Positions 26,672 to 35,373 of a stretch of DNA of 45,796 nucleotides are shown here, piece by piece. Source of the stretch: Deltaproteobacteria bacterium (GTDB lineage: Bacteria > Myxococcota_A > Polyangia > JAAYKL01); the NCBI GenBank assembly GCA_030621515.1, contig JAUXHN010000009.1:1-45796 (forward strand). The letters are read 5' to 3'. Within the stretch, counting starts at the first letter, position 1; each line of letters begins with the position of its first letter. A program made the translations under genes and the position numbers. Below the pieces are notes generated by a model. That model was not told the origin of the DNA and did not search any database. It saw only the letters and a list, made by a program, of their open reading frames with translations.

Positions 26672-28741
26672 TCAAAGATGTGCGGTGAGCACGATCCGCG
26701 CAGTCAGCGGCTCCCCCGCCACATAGTGAATTTTCGGGATGACGCTGCGCTCCTCGGTGGGGTCGAAGCGAGACGCGTAGTGGTAGGCGCCCTCCATGAT
26801 CTTCCACCCCAGGGCGTTGTCCACGATGATGCTCACGTCGAAGCGCGTAAAGCGCCAACCCGCGTTCAGATCCAGTCTTGCGTAGCCGTCGACGCCGGCT
26901 CCATGAGCAAGCGGGCGCGCGCCGATCCACAGGACACTCGACCCGCCGTACGGGCCCCGATCCTCGCCGATGAAGAGCCGCAAGGCGCCAAGCCAGACGG
27001 GGGCGCCGGGCACGGGGTTTCCGGATTCGTTGAACCGTGCGTCGGTCCAGGTGACCTCCGCGAGGGTCGACAGCCACGAGGCCGGCCTCAACGCAGTCGA
27101 TGCTTCCAGGCCCAGACGCCTCGTTCCATCCATCTCCAGGTTCGTGTTGCTCACGTGATCGAACAGCATCTCGCGCTCCATCCAGGTGGCGAAACCGGCG
27201 ATGCGAAAGACAGCGACCTCGTGTGGAGAGATCTCGGCGCCCATCTCTGCGGAATCGCAGGTAGCGGTCTTGCGCGATCCCCCGAAGTACGGAGCGACCG
27301 TTTCGTCTTCCGGTGTGCCAGCAGGAGCGACGATGGCCCTTGACTCGGGCGCCCTGAAACCCCGACCGTAGTCGGCATAAAGTGTGACCTTGCGATGGAC
27401 GGGAAAGGAAATAGCCATCCTCGGTGAGATCGCCACCTCGGTATCGTCGGCTGTCCGCTCCTCGAGTTGATCGCGCGCGTCGAAAAAAAACAGATCGAGT
27501 CTGATGGAGGGATAGATCTCCAGCCAGGACCAGGGCGAGAGCCGGTATCCCGTGAACAGGTGGACGTGCTGTATCCCGGCGTCCAGGTGGCGGTTCGTCT
27601 GCCATGCGGCACCGGCATCGTCGACCTGCGCCTCCCGCTGGCGTAACACGTCCAGCCTCCACCCTGCCCCGGCGAGCAAGGCGGACGCATATCCGGTGGA
27701 GAGCCTGTGCTCCAATTCGATGTCCGCCCCGACCGAGCCGCCGGACTGCTGTTGCCGCTTGCGGTCACCGCGAACCTCGTGGACCAGCCTGCCCGTGAAG
27801 TTCTCCTCCAGAGAAAACTGCCGGAGCATGCCGTACACAAAGATGCCCAGATCCGTATCGCCGGTATCTCGATTCATACCGAGCCGCGCGAGCACCCGAT
27901 CGGAAAGACCCTCTCCCGCCGGACCGTAAGCGCCGTGAAAATCGATCTTCCCGTCCTCCACGTCTGCGAGCCGCAAGGCGCCAGGGGATTCGAAGCGGGC
28001 TGCCTGGGCCATGAGGAGCGCGTTCAACTCGGTTCCGTCGCTCGTGCCCCGGCTGCGACTGCTCAGGAAGGCTGCGCGCATGGCCTCCCGGTCCGGTCCG
28101 AAACCGCGATCGTAGACGGCCTCCGCAGCGACGAACGTCTCCTCGGGTTGGCCTTCCGGAGCGACGACCACCACCGAACGCAACCGCCCCCGATGGCTGA
28201 CCTCGGTTCGAACCAGCCCGGGCCGGAGATCGTCCGGAACCCCCAGGCGAAAGCCGATGGATCCAGCGGTGGCGAAGTTACCCTGCCATGGAAGGAACGG
28301 GCCCTTGACGGCGGTGATCTCCATGATGACCTCGGGGATGATGCCGTACAGATCCAGATATCCCTGCCCGTGAACATGGGACGGCTCGTTAAGAGAGATG
28401 CCTTCTAGCAGCACCTCCACGTCGCTTCCGTGAACCGCGTCGAAACCTCGAAGGAAGAGCTGGTGTCCCTTTCCCTGCGCCCCGTGTTGAACGACGGTGA
28501 CTCCCTGTACGAGCTCGAGGATCTCGTCGGTCGACGAGGGGTGGGCTTTTTCGATCTCCTCGGCGGTGACGGAAACAGTTCCTGCGGACATGGGCGGACG
28601 ATGGGAACGCACAACGGTTTCGTAGGTTTCAATGAGGTCGTGACTCGCGGGATCCTCCTCACCCGGCTCGCCCGCTGCGGAAGAAAGGCAGACCAGTGTT
28701 GCGCAAAGAGGCAACATCCGGGATAGAATACGAGAGAGCAT
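26672..28741 (-). CDS. TonB-dependent outer-membrane receptor
   Basis: Signal peptide, plug-like AGTVSVTAEEIEKAHPSSTDEILELVQGVTVVQHGAQGKGHQLFLRGFDAVHGSDVEVLLEGISLNEPSHVHGQGYLDLYGIIPEVIMEITAVKGPF, beta-barrel repeats. Confidence 0.9.
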   Translation of the reverse strand: MLSRILSRMLPLCATLVCLSSAAGEPGEEDPASHDLIETYETVVRSHRPPMSAGTVSVTAEEIEKAHPSSTDEILELVQGVTVVQHGAQGKGHQLFLRGFDAVHGSDVEVLLEGISLNEPSHVHGQGYLDLYGIIPEVIMEITAVKGPFLPWQGNFATAGSIGFRLGVPDDLRPGLVRTEVSHRGRLRSVVVVAPEGQPEETFVAAEAVYDRGFGPDREAMRAAFLSSRSRGTSDGTELNALLMAQAARFESPGALRLADVEDGKIDFHGAYGPAGEGLSDRVLARLGMNRDTGDTDLGIFVYGMLRQFSLEENFTGRLVHEVRGDRKRQQQSGGSVGADIELEHRLSTGYASALLAGAGWRLDVLRQREAQVDDAGAAWQTNRHLDAGIQHVHLFTGYRLSPWSWLEIYPSIRLDLFFFDARDQLEERTADDTEVAISPRMAISFPVHRKVTLYADYGRGFRAPESRAIVAPAGTPEDETVAPYFGGSRKTATCDSAEMGAEISPHEVAVFRIAGFATWMEREMLFDHVSNTNLEMDGTRRLGLEASTALRPASWLSTLAEVTWTDARFNESGNPVPGAPVWLGALRLFIGEDRGPYGGSSVLWIGARPLAHGAGVDGYARLDLNAGWRFTRFDVSIIVDNALGWKIMEGAYHYASRFDPTEERSVIPKIHYVAGEPLTARIVLTAHL

Positions 28742-28757
28742 GGATGTTTAGTATATG

Positions 28758-28770
28758 TATGCTACGCATA
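28758..28770. promoter_or_regulatory. Palindrome TATGC-TAC-GCATA upstream of the TonB receptor gene
   Basis: Perfect 5-bp arms, within the gtatatgtatgctacgcatatgta region between divergent genes. Confidence 0.4.
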
Positions 28771-28802
28771 TGTAAACCCTTGCTACTATCGCGAGGCGAA
28801 GC

Positions 28803-29075
28803 ATGAAGCTCCTGCTGGACGGTCATTGCATAGAAACCGAGGCGCGCAGGCAACGTGACAGGCTGGTGAAGGAGGTTCTGTCGTCAGCTGACGAGCACAG
28901 CCACGGACCGGGAGTTCAACGGGATCTGGAGCTGCTGACCGATTTCCTCACGAGTACTGACTTTCGCGCGTTGAGGGCGCGGCGCACGGAACTGGAAGGT
29001 TCCGGGCTGATAACGGTCGAGATCATGCGCACCGGAGATGGTAAGGTGGTGGTCATCGAGGAGCAAACACCATGA
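28803..29075 (+). CDS. Hypothetical protein (90 aa), translationally coupled to the CGGC protein
   Basis: Stop overlaps the ATG of 29072..29518; Shine-Dalgarno-like gcgaggcg upstream. Confidence 0.6.
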   Translation: MKLLLDGHCIETEARRQRDRLVKEVLSSADEHSHGPGVQRDLELLTDFLTSTDFRALRARRTELEGSGLITVEIMRTGDGKVVVIEEQTP

Positions 29076-29518
29076 ATGAAAAAGTTAAAATCGGGATTAT
29101 CATTTGCGACCGCTACCGCACTTGTGCCGGGGGCAAGTGCCTGAGATCTCTTCGCAACAGAGAAGGCGCCTTCAGTATCTACGAGAACCAGGAGGTTGAG
29201 CTGGTCGGGTATGCAACCTGTGCCGGCTGCCCGGGAGGCAACGTCGAATACGCCCCTCAAGAGATGAAGAACAACGGAGCCCAGGTCGTTCACTTCGCAA
29301 CGGGGTTGATCGTCGGATATCCACCCTGTCACCGAATCGCCTTTTTTCGAGATTTCGTCGAGACGAAATTCGGGATGAAGGTTGTTATCGGGACGCATCC
29401 CATTCCCCAGAAATATCATAGTACGCACACCGCGTTGAAAACCTGGGAATCCGTACAATGGCAGGAAATGATTCAACCGACGTTGGTGGATAAGAAAATG
29501 CGCCTGGCTTATGATTGA
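29072..29518 (+). CDS. CGGC domain-containing putative metal-binding protein
   Basis: IGIIICDRYRTCAGGKCLRSLRNREGAFSIY...ELVGYATCAGCPGGNVEYAPQEMKNNGAQVVHFATGLIVGYPPCHRI. Confidence 0.9.
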   Translation: MNEKVKIGIIICDRYRTCAGGKCLRSLRNREGAFSIYENQEVELVGYATCAGCPGGNVEYAPQEMKNNGAQVVHFATGLIVGYPPCHRIAFFRDFVETKFGMKVVIGTHPIPQKYHSTHTALKTWESVQWQEMIQPTLVDKKMRLAYD

Positions 29519-29611
29519 GGTCTGGAAATCGACAAGACGTTTGACAGATGTGGATGCCTGTTGGGATAATGTCGCTATTATCGTTATTCAACTACATGAA
29601 GGGAGAATACC

Positions 29612-30172
29612 ATGAGAGTTCTGTCTTTGATGTCGGTCTTGCTTGCGACCTGCCTGGCGCCGGGCTGCGACACCGATCCCGTGCTCAGTGAGGCCATCGA
29701 CGACGTGAATACCGCCGCGCCCAAGGTCTGCAAGGACTGGTGCGAGGAGGTGACCCTTTGTTACTGGAGCATGTTGCTCGAGAATAATGAAGGTCTGGCC
29801 ATCGACGGCGAGGAGCTCGAGAATGCGAAGGTGAGTCACAAGGAGGCCTGTATCGCCAACTGTGCGTTTCGTGCCGACAACGGGGTATACGTTTACGGGT
29901 ACGATCACGATGGCGATACCACTACCTACACTTTCGTGGAACAACTCGTCGGCAGCCTGTGGACGGACTATTTCCGGTGCATCTGGGACGCCGATCTCTG
30001 GGAGTGTTCCGAGAACGGGCTGACCATCGACGACAGCACCGAAGCCAATTGCGAGGCCCGGGACGTGTGTCATCTGATCCTGGATATCGCCGACCAGCTC
30101 GAATGGCACGGTGAAAACGAGGCCTGTTACCACGACGGCTACCAACACGTCTGGGACCTCTGGGGCGACTAA
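29612..30172 (+). CDS. Cys-rich lipoprotein, hypothetical
   Basis: MRVLSLMSVLLATCLAPGC lipobox and multiple Cys; good RBS (gaagggag). Confidence 0.7.
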   Translation: MRVLSLMSVLLATCLAPGCDTDPVLSEAIDDVNTAAPKVCKDWCEEVTLCYWSMLLENNEGLAIDGEELENAKVSHKEACIANCAFRADNGVYVYGYDHDGDTTTYTFVEQLVGSLWTDYFRCIWDADLWECSENGLTIDDSTEANCEARDVCHLILDIADQLEWHGENEACYHDGYQHVWDLWGD

Positions 30173-30179
30173 CCAAAAT

Positions 30180-31562
30180 CTAGATCAGTCCGTAACCCTT
30201 CATCCTTCGCCACAATGTTGTACGGCCGATACCCAGCTCCCTGGCGGTGGCGGTGCGGTTCCAGCCGTGGGCCTCCAGAACAGAGAGCAGCTTGCGGACC
30301 TCCGGGGTGTCCGGGCGGTTCGCGGGTTTGATTGTATCGGTCATGGCGATCTTCTTCTCGGAGGGAAGGGGACCGGTGACCGACGCGCGAGGGACGCGCG
30401 AGTCCGACGGGTAAACGACCTCCGGGGGAAGGCAGTGGGGCTCGATTGTGCTTCGCGAACAAAGGACGAACGCGCGCTCGATGATGTTCCTCAGTTCCCG
30501 CACGTTGCCCGGGTACTTGTAGTCGTAGAGCAGCCTCATGGCCTTGCGGCTGATGCCGGGCGCCGGGCGTCCCGTGCGAGCCGAATGCAATTTGACAAAG
30601 TGCTCGATGAGCAGGGGGATGTCCTCCCGTCGTTGGCTCAGCGGCGGCAGATCGATCGGGATGACCCGTATTCGATAATAGAGATCCTCGCGGAACCGGC
30701 CGTCGGCCACCATGCTCTCCAGGTCCTGGTTGGTCGCGCAGATCAGCCGCACGTCGACCTTGATCGTTTTTGTGGCTCCCAGGGGTTGAATCTCACCTTC
30801 CTCGAGAGCCCGGAGCAGCTTGACCTGGGACGCCGGTGAGATGTCGCCGATCTCGTCGAGGAAGAGGGTGCCTCCGTGGGCCAGCTGGAACCGGCCGGGC
30901 TTGTCGCGGTTGGCCCCCGTGAAGGCGCCCCTCACGTATCCGAAGAGCTCCGACTCGAGAAGTGTGTCCGGCAGGGCCCCGCTGTTCACGCGGATAAATG
31001 CGCTGTCCTTTCGCGGTGACAGGTCGTGAACCGCCTGCGCAACGAGCTCCTTTCCCGTGCCGCTCGGCCCCCTCACGAGAACCGGCGCCTCGGACTCGGC
31101 CACCTGTGGGATCAGCGCAAAGATCTCCCTCATTGGGGCGCTCTGTCCGATGATATCCCGAAAGCTTCGACGTCCGTCCAGCTCGCTGCGCAGGGTTTCC
31201 ATCTCGGAAACGTCCTTGAAAATCTCGACCCCTCCGATCAGGCGGCCGTCACTGTCCCTCAACACCGCAGTCGATATCGTGATGGGCACCGACTCCATAT
31301 GAGCGTTCAACACGTCAACGCGAACATCGCGCTTCGGCTCGCCTGTCCGGAGCGTGGATCTCAGGGCGCACCCTTTTTGACAGATGCTCGCCCGCAGCAC
31401 CTCGTGGCACGGTTTTCCGACGGCATCGCTCTTGGAGATACCGATGATGCGCTCGGCGGCGGCGTTGAACGACGTGATCCGGAAGTCCTCGTCAACCGTG
31501 AAGACACCTTCATTGATGCTGTCGAAAATCAGCGGGAAAAGCTCGTCGGGGCATTCATTCAT
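30180..31562 (-). CDS. Sigma54-dependent Fis-family transcriptional regulator with N-terminal PAS domain
   Basis: PAS DEDFRITSFNAAAERIIGISKSDAVG, Walker A-type GPSGTGKELVAQAVHDLS, GAFTGA motif, GTLFLDEIGDIS, C-terminal Fis HTH NRTATARELGIGRTTLWRRM. Confidence 0.95.
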   Translation of the reverse strand: MNECPDELFPLIFDSINEGVFTVDEDFRITSFNAAAERIIGISKSDAVGKPCHEVLRASICQKGCALRSTLRTGEPKRDVRVDVLNAHMESVPITISTAVLRDSDGRLIGGVEIFKDVSEMETLRSELDGRRSFRDIIGQSAPMREIFALIPQVAESEAPVLVRGPSGTGKELVAQAVHDLSPRKDSAFIRVNSGALPDTLLESELFGYVRGAFTGANRDKPGRFQLAHGGTLFLDEIGDISPASQVKLLRALEEGEIQPLGATKTIKVDVRLICATNQDLESMVADGRFREDLYYRIRVIPIDLPPLSQRREDIPLLIEHFVKLHSARTGRPAPGISRKAMRLLYDYKYPGNVRELRNIIERAFVLCSRSTIEPHCLPPEVVYPSDSRVPRASVTGPLPSEKKIAMTDTIKPANRPDTPEVRKLLSVLEAHGWNRTATARELGIGRTTLWRRMKGYGLI

Positions 31563-31683
31563 TGACGAAATATACGACCCAAACCGGAGACTTCCACGAA
31601 AAATCGAAATAAAAAGAAGGCGCACCCTCAAACAGGTTGTTTCGACTGGAGCATGATATATTGTTCAGCCAAGGCGACACCGG

Positions 31684-31947
31684 ATGAACGAATACGAATC
31701 GAAACTAATGGGCAAACTGATCGAGCACCTTCAACTGGAGGATGTCGATCTGAGCGAGATCACCGGCAAGACGCAGCTCTTCGGTGATGACGGCCTGGAA
31801 TTCGACTCGATTGACGCCATCGAAATAGAGATCATGATCCAGAAGGAATACGGCGTGGACATTCTTCCGTCCGAGAGATCGAAGTCGTCATACAGCGACC
31901 TGGGCACCCTCTCCGGCTTCATCCAGGGCAAGCTCGTATCAAAATAG
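31684..31947 (+). CDS. Acyl carrier protein
   Basis: LQLEDVDLSEITGKTQLFGDDGLEFDSIDAIEIEIMIQKEYGVDI with phosphopantetheine Ser in the DSI motif. Confidence 0.9.
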   Translation: MNEYESKLMGKLIEHLQLEDVDLSEITGKTQLFGDDGLEFDSIDAIEIEIMIQKEYGVDILPSERSKSSYSDLGTLSGFIQGKLVSK

Positions 31948-31990
31948 CCCGGCGCGTTCCGCCGCGCTGCAAGGACACACAGAGGGATCA

Positions 31991-32461
31991 ATGATAATCA
32001 CCGAGACGCCAGAACAACAAAAACACCCGCACAGGTTCCTCATGTGGGACGCAGACAAGGATGGGAAGTGCGTCTCGTCGTTGACAGAGTCGGAGTTCGC
32101 ATCTGACATCCATCTATACTACGAACAACGTGCCATGGAGGTGAGGTGTCTCCTCGCCAGGCTGACGGACAATGAGATCAGCCCTGTCTACTTCTTCATG
32201 GATTACCAGCAAATCGCCGTGAAGGATCTGGCCTCGCGCGTGCGTGTGAGCGCCTCGACAGTCAAGAAGCACCTGACACCGGATGGGTTCAAGAAAGTGA
32301 GCATCGAAATACTCCAGCGATATGCCCGAGTGTTCGACATTGTGCTCGCGGACTTTTTCAACTTTACGTTCGTTCCCGACGATATTCACGTCAGGAATAC
32401 GAGACACAACAACCGTCTGCTGCAAAAAACGACGATCACGGCAAATGAAAACAATACATAA
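31991..32461 (+). CDS. HTH (XRE-like) domain protein
   Basis: QIAVKDLASRVRVSASTVKKHLTPDGFKKVSIEILQRYARVFDIVLADFFNF resembles a XRE/Cro HTH. Confidence 0.65.
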   Translation: MIITETPEQQKHPHRFLMWDADKDGKCVSSLTESEFASDIHLYYEQRAMEVRCLLARLTDNEISPVYFFMDYQQIAVKDLASRVRVSASTVKKHLTPDGFKKVSIEILQRYARVFDIVLADFFNFTFVPDDIHVRNTRHNNRLLQKTTITANENNT

Positions 32462-33524
32462 CTACACTCACGAGGTTGCCGCCCACTGCGAAACGGGCAG
32501 CGTGCGAAACCTCATCAAGCACGCCGGACTGGAAGTGACGGAACCGATGATCTTCGGAATCGGCTCCGGACCTGCCTTTTACTACCTGTTTTTCGTCAAG
32601 GGGCCCTGTAAATTTCCGCTCATCGGCATCCGCACGCCGCCCGGCACAATTCTGAAGAACGTCTCAAAACTCAGCGGTATCGACTTCTTCTCCAGGCAGT
32701 ACTCGAACACCGACAAGGCATTGGCCAAAGCTCACGAATTGCTCGAAGCCAATGTGCCGGTGGCCCTGAGCGTCGACATGTTTTACATGAAGTACCTGCC
32801 CTCCTTCCTCCACGTCCATGCGCCGTTTCACTTCATCATCCTCGTGGGCGTGGAAGGCGATCGCTATACGATCTCGGATCCCTACTTCGAAGAGATCGGC
32901 TACCTTCATATAGACGACCTGAGAGCCGCCTGGGAGACCCATGCACCCCTCGCAAAGGACAACTCTCTCTTCCACGTGAAGAATATCCCTGGCGAGATAG
33001 ACTGGAAGACCGCCGTCATCAGGGGAATGAAGCGCACCTGCAAAAACATGATCCTCCCGCCGGTCATCAAGAACCTTATGTTCTTCGTGGGAATCCAGGG
33101 GATACGGACCTACGCAAAAAAGATCCGCCAATGGCCGAAGGACTACTCCGGCGTGATACTTCGCGAGGGTATACTCTTCAACGCCGTGGGTTTCGAAGAC
33201 CAGGGGACCGGCGGCGGCGCGTTCCGCCTGATGTACGGCGCCTTTCTCCAGGAGGCCGCCGAACTGCTGGGGTCCGCCGCCCTCGTGGAAATGGCCGACC
33301 GGATAATCGAGCACGGACGAAACTGGCGGGATATCTCCAGGATGCTGATTCGCCTGGGCAAAAAGCTGCCCACAAGCGATGAAGAATACAACGATTGGAT
33401 CCAGCAGAACGCCGGGATGCTCGATGACGGTCTCGGTGAGATCGCCGGTCTGTTTGAAAAGGCGGCAGACGTGGAAGACAGGTTCTTCAGGGATCTCGGC
33501 AGAATCGCCGCTGATCTGGACTGA
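32445..33524 (+). CDS. BtrH N-terminal / DUF4872-like acyltransferase
   Basis: HCETGSVRNLIKHAGLEVTEPMIFGIGSGPAFYYLFF, ANVPVALSVDMFYMKYLP, HFIILVGVEGDRYTISDPYFEEIGYLHIDDLRAAW; layout typical of BtrH_N plus DUF4872. Confidence 0.8.
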   Translation: MKTIHNYTHEVAAHCETGSVRNLIKHAGLEVTEPMIFGIGSGPAFYYLFFVKGPCKFPLIGIRTPPGTILKNVSKLSGIDFFSRQYSNTDKALAKAHELLEANVPVALSVDMFYMKYLPSFLHVHAPFHFIILVGVEGDRYTISDPYFEEIGYLHIDDLRAAWETHAPLAKDNSLFHVKNIPGEIDWKTAVIRGMKRTCKNMILPPVIKNLMFFVGIQGIRTYAKKIRQWPKDYSGVILREGILFNAVGFEDQGTGGGAFRLMYGAFLQEAAELLGSAALVEMADRIIEHGRNWRDISRMLIRLGKKLPTSDEEYNDWIQQNAGMLDDGLGEIAGLFEKAADVEDRFFRDLGRIAADLD

Positions 33525-33546
33525 CAACCAGAGGGGGAAAAGCCCC

Positions 33547-35373
33547 ATGGACGGAAATCATAAATGGTGGAACGCCTGGGCGCCCTACTGGGAGTACCTC
33601 GAAGACCGCCATATGAGCACGCGGATCGCAGACAAGCTCGCCGAGGGCATACGCGGCCCGGTCCTCGTTCTGGGCGCCGGACAGGGCTTGATCGTCGAGC
33701 GCCTCAGGGAAAAGGGGCTCAGTGTCGACGGTGTCGATCTCGATGACCGAATGATCGCGCTGGCGAAGACCCGTCGTTCCCTGGAGATCCAGCGCTGTGA
33801 CGCGGCCGCCCTTCCCTTTGAAAACGAGAGTTACAGAACCGTCATCGTCTCGACCGGCGTGATCGACTACCTGACCGATAATGAAAAGATCGCGAGAATA
33901 ATCGCGCAAGCCCGACGCGTAACGCGCTCGCGTGGAGACGTGATCTTCGCATTCTACCAGGCCGACCCCGCCCTGAAGGAAATCTACCGGCGAATAGGCA
34001 TCCTCTCTTGCGACGGACGCTGGTATCACATGAGCCGCATGTTCGAGATCTTCAGGACGCTCAAGATTCATCCGCTGCGCTGCGTCCCTCTGGTAGCTCG
34101 ATGGACGGGAAGTTCGATCTTCTCCGCGTTCTTCTACTGGTCGTGGCTGGGTCTGACTCTGCCCGCAAAGATGAAGGAAGAGCAACAAACCATAGAGCGT
34201 ATCTTCGAGCTCGCAGAAAAAGACGGGGTGGAGGCCGATGTACTCTACGACAGTGTCCCCGAACGCCTGCCGTATCGAGATCAAGCCGCCGTCCGCGATC
34301 TGCTGAAGGAAAACGGTATCGCCAATCCGCAAATCGATGAGGTCGACGACTGTATCATCGCAAGACACCGAGTCTTTGAACTGAACCGGGAGCCTCCACA
34401 TGAACACACGAGGCCCCCCGCCATCTTGACCACCGGCCTTTGCAAACGATACGGCAATACCGTCGCGGTGGATGCCGTGGATCTGGTGGTCGAACAGCGG
34501 ACTATACACGGAATACTCGGACCAAACGGAGCAGGAAAAACAACGATCATATCCATGCTCGTCGGGCTGGTTCAACCCGACGCAGGCTCCCTTACATTCC
34601 CGGGCCTGAGCAGCAACGAAGATCCCGCACACGCCATCGGCTACGTTCCCCAGGAGTTGGCGCTATACACCCGGCTTTCAGCGCGCCGCAACCTCGCTTT
34701 CTTCGGAAAACTATACGGGATCCGGAAGCCGGAACTGGACGAACGCATCGAACACCTCCTGCAGGTGGTCGGCCTGGGAGAACGCGGCAACGAACCCGTC
34801 TCGAACTTCTCCACCGGGATGATGCGGCGCCTGAACCTGGCGGCCGGTCTGCTCCACAAGCCGACAATCATCTTCCTGGACGAGCCCACGGTCGGCATAG
34901 ATCCGCAATCACGTAACTGCATCTTCGAGGCCATCTCGGAAATAAGGGACACGGGCGCCACCGTCATCTACACGACCCACTACATGGAAGAAGCCATGCT
35001 GCTGTGCGATCGGATCTCCATCATGGATCACGGTCGGATCGTGCTGGAGGACACTCCGGCGCGCGCAGTTGCAAGCTACGGTTTGACCCGAATGGATTTC
35101 GTAACGGACGGCACCACAGGCCTGGAACTTGAAAAGGAGATGATGGCAATTGGACCGGTGAAGGACGTTGTCGCGAATGACGGCACTATTTCCGTGTTCG
35201 GGAGCCGGATCGAGAACACCGTCGAACTCCTGAACGCGATCAAGACAACCGCCATGCGGCGGGGGGTGAAAATCTCCCTGCAAAGCGTCCGCGAACCTTC
35301 CCTGGAGAGCGTCTTCCTCGACATCACCGGCAAGAACCTGAGGGACGCTCTTTTGAAAGAGCGAACTCGATGA
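33547..35373 (+). CDS. Fusion of class I SAM methyltransferase (N) and ABC transporter ATPase (C)
   Basis: Methyltransferase VLVLGAGQGLIVERLREKGLSVDGVDLDDRMIALAK; ABC GLCKRYGNTVAVDAV, GPNGAGKTTIISMLVGL, NFSTGMMRRLNLAAGLLHKPTIIFLDEPTVGIDPQSR, TTHYMEEAM. ATG at 33547, no intervening stop. Confidence 0.88.
   Translation: MDGNHKWWNAWAPYWEYLEDRHMSTRIADKLAEGIRGPVLVLGAGQGLIVERLREKGLSVDGVDLDDRMIALAKTRRSLEIQRCDAAALPFENESYRTVIVSTGVIDYLTDNEKIARIIAQARRVTRSRGDVIFAFYQADPALKEIYRRIGILSCDGRWYHMSRMFEIFRTLKIHPLRCVPLVARWTGSSIFSAFFYWSWLGLTLPAKMKEEQQTIERIFELAEKDGVEADVLYDSVPERLPYRDQAAVRDLLKENGIANPQIDEVDDCIIARHRVFELNREPPHEHTRPPAILTTGLCKRYGNTVAVDAVDLVVEQRTIHGILGPNGAGKTTIISMLVGLVQPDAGSLTFPGLSSNEDPAHAIGYVPQELALYTRLSARRNLAFFGKLYGIRKPELDERIEHLLQVVGLGERGNEPVSNFSTGMMRRLNLAAGLLHKPTIIFLDEPTVGIDPQSRNCIFEAISEIRDTGATVIYTTHYMEEAMLLCDRISIMDHGRIVLEDTPARAVASYGLTRMDFVTDGTTGLELEKEMMAIGPVKDVVANDGTISVFGSRIENTVELLNAIKTTAMRRGVKISLQSVREPSLESVFLDITGKNLRDALLKERTR

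Noticed and set aside
29612-30148. 186-aa minus-strand ORF opposite the Cys-rich lipoprotein
   Set aside because: The plus-strand ORF has a lipobox and RBS; the minus-strand ORF has neither.
33487-34632. 381-aa minus-strand ORF
   Set aside because: Antisense to the methyltransferase-ABC gene; no motif support.
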